Shown: positions 50,201 through 59,200 of the stretch, piece after piece
Numbering within the stretch: the first letter of the stretch is position 1
Layout: each line of letters opens with the position of its first letter
Source: Haemaphysalis longicornis
Lineage: Eukaryota > Arthropoda > Arachnida > Ixodida > Ixodidae
Length of the DNA: 64,000 nt
NCBI GenBank assembly: GCA_013339765.2
Contig: CM023448.1
Coordinates: 282,407,717 to 282,471,716, forward strand
Direction of reading: 5' to 3'
Notes under the pieces: model-generated
The model's input: the letters and a program-made list of their open reading frames with translations, nothing else
Database searches by the model: none
What the model was told of the DNA's origin: nothing
Made by a program: the position numbers and the translations under genes

Positions 50201-53200
50201 AACCACCAGGTATTCTTAGTGCAAGAGCGCTATAAAATCCTGGCTGTCATTCTATCGAGGTATAAAGCCTGTTAACCAATGCCCCAGAGCAAAAGTACGC
50301 CACGCAAGCTATAATGAGGGCGTCAAAGCATGCTAGGCACAACGGTTGCTGTATGTGCCGATGGAGAAAATAACGCATACATAGCCACGCTCCAGCTTAG
50401 GTGGCCTTTTCTCCTTATGTTGGCGCTGCATATCGCCTCTACCGCCTTTATCACCGCGCAATAGCTTCACAGAACGGGTGACCCGTGTACGCTGACCAAT
50501 ATCGATGGTTAATGACATGCTCGTTGAGCTTAACACCGCCGTTACCGCCTCCAAGCTCAACATGTGTGGATCGACCTAATGGCTAAACCAATAAAAAAAA
50601 GGTTAACCAAGAATAACCAAGCAGTACACCCCTGTTTGAGCGCTATTACTTGCATTCATCATAGTTACACGACTTTCGGTTAAATTTTTAATTTACCTTC
50701 AGCACTCCATTCAGTCTCACAGCATTGACCATTGAGGGTGTGAAACTTGCTTAAAGTTTGGTCGTGATTACAGTGTAGCCAGCAATGTCAACGGCATTGC
50801 TATGATCATCCCAAGACACTGGACATCCTTGATTAACCAGCCCTGGATAGTCCCTGGGTAGACCAATGACGGCCTTCAGACTGGAGGTCTCATAGGAAAT
50901 AAGTAAATAGGAAAATCAAGCACCAGATTGCGTCCCAAGCAGTCCGCAGATGTTCCAGAACTGGTAATCAAAGATGCACGTGCACTATGACCTCCTTAGG
51001 ACACGGGTTTGATTCCCGGACACGGCGGCCGCTTTTCTGATGGAGGCGAAAACCAAAGACGCCCGTGTGTTCGAGATTTCGGCGCACGTTAAAGATCCCC
51101 AGGTGGTCAAAATTATCCCGGAGCCCTCCACTACGGCACACCTCATCGCCTGCGTTGCGTCGGCGCATTAAACCCTACAAGCAACAATCAATCAACTATG
51201 GCCTCCTTAAAGGGGCCAAGCAGACAAAACACAAGTTTGGTCCATTCGAAAGATTGCCTCGTTACAACCATACTGACACCACTTTTAACATAAACTTTGC
51301 TCAAATAATTCGGAAAAAAGGGAATGGTCATGCGACCCACCAGCTCATTTCCCTCACTAGAACCTATGACGTAATTATGCACAGCTGCGTGACCGGCTGA
51401 GAACAGCAAAAGCAAGCGCAAGTGTTATGCAAAGCTTATAAGCTTGCAGAATGAGCTATTTTTGCTTAAATGCAATGCATGCTCATTTTATAGCAGTAAG
51501 AATGGTGGGGTAAACAATGGAAGTTACAAAAGTACACATAAACGTAGAAGTACCGATACGTACTGTTGTTGGTACTGTGTGCACTATGCTTGTTATATCT
51601 GCACAGCAGTCCGGCACTTTGAGGTTGTCTTACACGACACTGGCCAACTGGCATAAGCAACATTGTCTTACGTGACCCTGTTTGTTGAGCAAACCCCATG
51701 TTTCACAAAACGATTACTACCTACCGCAACAAAAACAAGCCAGGTGCAAATACAGTCACAAAGAAAGCAAAGGTGGACAGCGGTCCTGAGCAGTATGGTG
51801 GCACCATCTAGGAGGACTGACGGTAAACATGGTGCTCCACAGTCCGCAGCAGACTAAACAGTGCACTAATGTTCATTTGAAGACCTGTCCTGATTACGTC
51901 ATCACAGACATCACGAAACACGATATGGCGTGAGAACCAAAATTATAACTTAATCTGATTAATTCCCCAGTGAATAAAGCATCGTTTGCTGCCGGATAAG
52001 TGCTGGGGGCCCTATGAAACACCAAATCTATCGAATAAAACAAACTTGTATTTTGTCAGCATGGTCCCTTTAAACAATGATAGGATTCAGGTCTAGCATT
52101 ATGGACTTGGCAGAATAAATAGGGTCTCGCACAAAGTGGACAAGTGATAGATAAGTCACCATGCAAGAAATTCAAATAATAATAATAATAATTGCAAAAG
52201 AACAAAACACAGAACTGGCTGTCTCCTTGCTATCCATCAAAAGTGTTCTAAATATGTTGCATTCCTAGCGCCTGCAGGAGTTGCATTCGTAATTTAAACT
52301 ATCAGAGTTCGGAGAGATGTGCAGTTCTACAACTATTATTGCCTCATTGTCTCTGCCTACAGTTTCTGGGGTGGGGAATTCTATGCTCATTCAGTCTCTA
52401 ATGGTCGCAGAGTTTGACCAGGACAGTGCTGATTCATCATACTGGTCGCTCCCCTGTGAGAGCATGCGCTGCCTCTAAGAGGAACTGCGGGGGCTTGGCA
52501 AGGTGCCCAGTCCTGCAACCACGATTGCCTCCCTGTGTCTGACTACTTAGTCCTGCTACTCGGATGTTCAGTCGCTGCACCTTCTCTTCTAGAGTATGCA
52601 ATGGGCACCTAAAATGGTCACCCCATTTCAGTGAGAAGGGGCTCTTATTATAGGCAACAGCTGCACATAGTTTTTGCCATCAAAAATGCCACTCAAAGAT
52701 GACGCTCTCATGCTGCTTCACTGCACTGCCTAGCACTGACATACAAAAGGCTATAGAGGCTACATCAGACACCCATCAGCAACATTTTAAGGGCTGTCCT
52801 CATAAATGCAAAGGATTTAAAAAACTGGATAAAGAATTTAAAAGAAACATTCGATTTGGCTTTTTGCTATTGTGAAAACAGCCATGCGTAGTGGGATCAT
52901 GATTCCACTGCTCATTTGGGGCACACAAAGAGACATAAAAAACCTTTAATCAAAAAAAGAAGAAGAAAGAAAGAAAAAAGAAGAGAAAACCACCCTGAAA
53001 AGACAGAAAGAACAATGACAACGTGAAAATGTCCACAAAGTCACTAGGTAGCTAAGAAACTTGGAAGGACTGTAAGGGGCCATCATCACCTGTCCTGTTA
53101 TGGCGAGCTTTCGTTTCCCTTTTCCCAGGTGGCATTTAGTTGTCGTGGGCTGGTCAACGTCAATCGGGGCTGACAGCACAGAATGCTGGTCCAGTGGAAC

Positions 53201-56200
53201 GTAGCCAATGCCATGCTGATTGTTCTTCGGCACGTACAACACGTCGTCCACATCGGCGGGGGCGAAAGTGTGCTGCGCAGCAAGTTCATCCTCTTCGTCC
53301 GACGACTGGGTGCCCGGTGGCAAGGCACAGCCATACACCTTGGCTCCCGCTGGTGCCTCGGGCTGCTGCTTGGGCTTGGCGCGCTTGATGTGCTCTCCAA
53401 TGCCCTGGCCTTGGCGCCAACCCATCTGGTTCAGGAGCTTGATCCCGATACTCTGGCTGCAAGAGCCACAGTTTCAAGTCACGTCAGCACACATGCAAAC
53501 AAAAAAAGATGTGTCACGTTGGCCAAGTTACACATTTAATAACATTTTGCAGATAAAAAGCCCTCAATGCACAGCAAAGTGAATTGATTACTTCATTAAA
53601 ATGAAGGGGCAAGAGTAGATATGAACTTACACGTAAGAAATATTTAGCTTGGGCCGAACATTGGTGCACACACCAGAAGAATTGCATCGTATCAGATAAG
53701 TGAATTTTTTTACCAATCGCTCAATAAAATAAAAATGAAATATGTTGCGCTTAAGAAAACGGTTGCCACCTACTGAAGGGCAAAAGCAGAATTCGACGGT
53801 AGGTTTTGGATTTCGTAAAACACAAATGCTGCAGATAGCAAAATCTGAGCAAACCCTGCATCCTTTCTAGTTAATGTGTTGATGTGAGCTAGTTGGTATG
53901 CCATCATATGAATTAGGTTTAAGCGCCAAGTGCAACTTCAGGAAAAAAGGGTTTTGATAGGACAGAGGCTCTCCTATCAAAACCCAGAATCCTTGGGGAA
54001 CGCCCTAGTAAGGTTCTGCAGGCACAAGATTCAAGAAAGTTTTGTGTCGCAGGTAGAGAGGCTGTCTGCAGCGGGCTACCCCGCATCTATGCTATGTGGG
54101 TTAGCAGGAATGCTTTTAGGTGAGCAGCATGTAAGAGCTGTGGAAAGGGAATGCCCACCGAAGACCAGCCAGAAGATTGCCATGATTCCATACCTGCATG
54201 GCATTTCACACCAAATCAAGAAAAATGCGGAGCGTGTCGGTGTGCAGGTAGTTTTCAGCGAACCTAACAAACTGGGTGCTATGTGCCGCAAAGTCAACCG
54301 TATGTGAGCCTAGGCAACCTGTATGTACAAAAGCACATTGCACTCTACTTTTACCATATCAAAAAAATGTGGTTTATGAAATTCCATTGAAATGCGGGTG
54401 TGTCTACATCGGGCAAACAGGGCACTGCTCAATGACCAGTTAGTGGAGCATGGCGCTACAGTGAAAAGAGGTACAGGAAGCAACCTGGCTCTACATTGCA
54501 AGACCCAATGCACCACAGAAGCCTGCACACCAGAGTTGGGCCAGACGAACGTATTGAAAACATACAGCAAACAGAGTGAAAGGGAAATTTTCGAGGCCTA
54601 TGTGATTAACAAGACTGGGAAGAGATGCGTTAGCAAGCCTCCCATTGATCTGTTTGCTTGCGAGATTGATTACAGTGCGCAGCTGCCGTCGTGCTTCTAC
54701 ACGTTTTTTGTAGCATTGTGACATGTTGTATTTTCAGAGCTTTATAATCACTGTCACTGCGACATAAAGCGTAGTTGTTAGCACCTTTGTCCTATCAAAA
54801 CCCTTTTTTCCTGAAGTTGTGCTTGGCGCTTAAACCTGATTCATATTATTTCTAGAACTTATTTTTTTAGCATTACTCACTTGAAAAGTCCTTTTGATGT
54901 AGTGTGGTGGGGTGCAGATACACATAAATTATTTTGTGCACAACACTGATCTATTCCCACTCAGAGGTACCTAATCTCATAGGCTTCCACTATACTTAGC
55001 CTTGCTGGCTCTGCAATAAAATGTCAGCCTTCAACTAAGGCATTCAGTTTTTTTAAATTCTGGGCCTCTACATGTATCCACTGCAAGGAGACTTATAAAA
55101 ACTTGCGTCTTCTACCTAACAGGCTTGAAAAGGTTCTTCAGTGGTGGGGAGCCAGGAATGGGGCCTTGGTTCATTCGTGGTGGATCCCGAAGGCGTTTGC
55201 GTTGTTCAGAAAAGTCAACAAAGTCCTCACGCACTTGAATTTTTTGAGGTGCAATCCCGAACTCTCCAAGGTCCTAAAAGGCACAAAAGTACACCACTTA
55301 AATCAGCACAAGCATTCGTTAGCAAAAGTGCTTTGATATGAAGCTAGACTATTTCATAGTAGACGACTCGTGGTGGAACATAACAAGCCTGATAAGCAAC
55401 TGCGGCAGTGTTGCACATTTTAAACCAGTTTGTTACAATGGCACGTACACAATGACACAACTGTTATCCCAAATAGACCCATTTAATCGTGGTCACACAA
55501 GGGCTTTTCAGACCTTCAGTAACATTTCAGTCGCACAAGGACTTTCCAGTGCACCAAGATATGAGTGCGCAAGGTGTGATCATCCTAAAGAAAATAGGTG
55601 CCAAGCTGTCCAGCCCAGGGCTCTGCTGTGAGGTGCTTACCGTGATGATAGCAGAGCACTGTGCTTTTAGTGGAAAAGTAAAGTAATTGAACGGATGCCG
55701 TGGACAGGTGGCGACCGTTCATCAGGTAGTTGCCCCTTCCCGGGTAATGTAGAATAAAATTGTTCAGCTAAGAGCGCAGAGACTTTCACAGGAGAGTTGA
55801 CATGCCAGCCTTGAGTGTTGAAGCTGGGGCAGTAGCGAGATGAGTGGAAAGGATTTGTGTAGGTCCGAAACACTTTCGGGTCATCTTGTGCCTTTGCACC
55901 TACCCTGGCAGTGTAGCTTTGCTGGTGGGATTTAGCTGATGGCTGCCTTAAGAGAACGCTGGTGGTCCTTCGCCAGTTGAAAAGTGATGGGCACTACGCA
56001 GAGGGGCTATTTTAAACAGCATTTGACTTGCTCTCACTGCCTTTATTTTTTCCAGGGTTGTCCACTTGTACATGGACGGGCCAACACAAGACGGCCCCCA
56101 CATTTACAATGAATACCTAATGCCATTTCAGACCATAATCGTAACTAGCGATTCAGTCATCTCGATACATGTTCGTGCACCAGGGGGAGGCATGCAAAGT

Positions 56201-59200
56201 ATCTGTGGTCATACACAGCCAAGAGCACAGCACCCACTCTGAGTAATACAACTACGTAGCTGACTTCAATGACCTGGTGGTCACCACTAAACAAGCCCTC
56301 AGTGTGACACAAGAAAGGATTCGGGTCGGGTCAGCCACTAACACAAGGTCAAAAGGATTTCGTAGCGAATCAAGTACACAGTCTCCAACCACACATACAC
56401 AAGGTTGACTGAAGTCATGACGTCAAGGAGTAGGTTGCCGAAGTAGTCTCAGGAATCCCCTAGATTTATGTGGTGGGTTACCCTCGCTGACGCATGGAAG
56501 GCTCTCAAAACACTACCACCTAGGCTATACTTGTTCTTCGGAAACATGGTGTGCACATTTGTGTCGAAAAGTGCACCATCAGTCACACTAGGTAGTGTCA
56601 AGCTGCATCATACATCATACACATCCTGACAGTGCCTGGCAGCATGAAAGACAAGCATGTAAATCTATGATTTTGTTCCGCACGCTCAGACAGTTACCGT
56701 GCCAGGGTGTACACCTTTTCTTTGTGCAAGGAGGAAAACTGCTTGTGGGTGGCACGAACGCCACCTGACTAGCATGCAAAGCCGCAAGGAATGCGTGGTG
56801 ATCACTGATGGTGAGACGTGATGGAAAATGTCATCTGAAAACAGGGCCCTGAACACTGGAAGTGTACTCCCCGAAACGTCACAGTGGATGAGGTGGTGGT
56901 ATTCCTTTCGTGATATTTAAGCATGCCGATGGTGGCACCAGCAGTCCCAGCGGTGCTTGGTGGTTGCACACACTTTTGCCGCAACGTGCACATGCTATGC
57001 ATGCTAGTGCTTGAGGACCCCAGTTACTGGTGATGATGCCACAGAGGAGCAGGGAGGAGTGGTGACTGCACGAGAAGTATGTCATCAGCAGGAAGGTGAT
57101 GGAAGTGGACAGACTATGGCAGGCTGGTGAGGCAGTTAAGCTTAAAGGGACACTGAAGGCAAATAGCAAGTTGGGCTCAGACGAAAAATCAATGGCCCCG
57201 AAGCCCTCTCGGCATGTATTTGTGACAAAAGATGCTTTAATTGCCGAGAAACTAGCATTTGAAAAATGCATCGCATTCCTCGCGCCATTTCACGACGTTC
57301 CGCGTGACGTCAATGGTTGCTGGAACCGAGTGAGAGAGCGGTGTGGTCTAGCTGGGAAGCTAAAACCTACCGAGCAAACCATCGCGGCCGCAGGAGCCAC
57401 TGGTCGCACACTCGGCGCATATGACAAAACAACTTGCTTGTCCCACACTTCCCTTACCTGCCAATCTTTGCGCATCAATATTGGTGCCATACGGGACGTG
57501 AGATGGTGGTTAAACAATGTCAATGTGCCGCACAGCCTTTTACTTTAACTACAAAACGTCTAGTGGACAGCGCAACCACAGCGACAATGACAACAGGGGT
57601 GCTCTTTCGATTTGCATTCTCATTATGGATAGTTGGGTTTTAGTCGCTTCAATGCACTCGGCTTAACAACATGGCGTCATCTGTCAGTTTAACCTGAAAC
57701 AGCGTGCAATGCTAAGTTTTTTTTATCGCAATATGGTAACGCTTATTGTGGCATCTGTTAAATGTTTCGCGAAGCGAGTTGCCTATTAGCCCATCTGCCA
57801 GAAGTGTGCCTAGGGCTTTTACGAGCACCCAAACTACTACTAACAAATGCCTTGGCACCAGTATGGAATGAAAAACGTGCATGACGTGATACAAATGTCA
57901 TTTTACCTAAGTACGCACTGCAGTGGAAGCATAGCAGCCCTGTATCAGAAGACCCAGTTTGAAGAACGCATTTTATTCAACTTCAAGACAATCAAGAAAT
58001 GGTTTCGAATAAACACATCATCACAGCATGCGCTTTGACGCCAAAGTGCAAAATTAAAAGGCGATCGACTGCCTTCTGTTCGTCGTAAGGGTAGCACTCG
58101 GTTCTTGCAATTTACGGGGGCGAACAAGTCACTTCACTCCGGCGCAAGCCAAGGAGGTTTTTAAAAAACTTGCACACACTCTACTGATAATTCCAACACA
58201 GTAAGCCCAGTTACACCTGCAGGAGCACGCCGTCGAATTTCATCGTGAAGAAGACACACACAGCTTCAGCCACCGGCGGCCTGGGTGCAAAACTTTGTTC
58301 AGGCAGACAGAGCTACCTGAGGGAGCAAAAAACTTGTTCTATCAGACGCAAATTACTGTCCACAGAAGAGCGGAACCATGCAAGGCGCTACTTGTCGCCA
58401 TGGCGCTACTTGCCGCCATGATGTAAACAAGGAGATAACAGACAATATGACTTCGCCGAACTAGCAACAACCATCACAACCGCCCCCGGCGCCGTGGCTT
58501 GACAGCTTGCGAATGTCAGCCCCTGTACATTTATGATTAATTGTTTATGACTTATGAAAGTGAACGTGCAAAGAAAGATTTTATGTTTCTTTGAGACCTT
58601 GTGTGCGCGGTTCTCGTTCTGTTGTTCATCAAGTGACTCTTGGCACAGTCCGCTCAGTCGCTGTTGACATCTCTGTGGGGCGACTGAGAGATTCATGTTT
58701 TGATTATTTACGTGATTATTTTCAAGGTACTGACCCAGAGACTGGAATATTCGTTTTCTGCGGATGCCAATCTATTTTTTAGACCAACGTCGGTTTTGTC
58801 TTCAGTTTCCCTTTAAGTCAAAGTGAAAGGCAGAGTTCGTGGAGACAACATGGGGACATGGAATGGGTGCCTAGTCATAACGGGGGATGATGTTGATCCA
58901 CTGCCAATGCAACAGCGCAGAAAAGAAAGGTGAGCACCACTGCAAAGCAGAAATTGCGAGAGCTTTGATGGTGTGGGAAGCGACACACCACCATTTTCAA
59001 AAAGAAAAAAAAAAATTATATACTATCAAAAACACAAAGAAGCAAATAAGTTGTTATTCGAGTCAACCACATTTGAATGGCCTCCCAGCCCACAAATGAC
59101 AGAACTGCAAAACAAGTAGGCTCAATATGACACCGGCTGATGGAATAAGGGAAACCACATGTTTGGGTTTACAAGGGGGTGACCAAGACTGCTGGGCACT

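Larger units (their letters stand above)
53906..54846 (+). mobile_element. Penelope-like fragment enclosed by 57-bp inverted repeats
   Basis: The left arm 53906-53962 and right arm 54790-54846 are inverted copies (shared text GGTTTAAGCGCCAAG and GGAAAAAAGGGTTTTGATAG) with few mismatches. Between them lie + frames matching the C-terminal part of a Penelope-like retroelement: IPYLHGISHQIKKNAERVGV, QVVFSEPNKLGAMC, then VVYEIPLKCGCVYIGQTG, the GIY-YIG endonuclease. Penelope-like elements can carry terminal repeats in direct or inverted orientation. RT motifs are absent, so it is a 5'-truncated or rearranged copy in a GPATCH1 intron. Confidence 0.82.
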
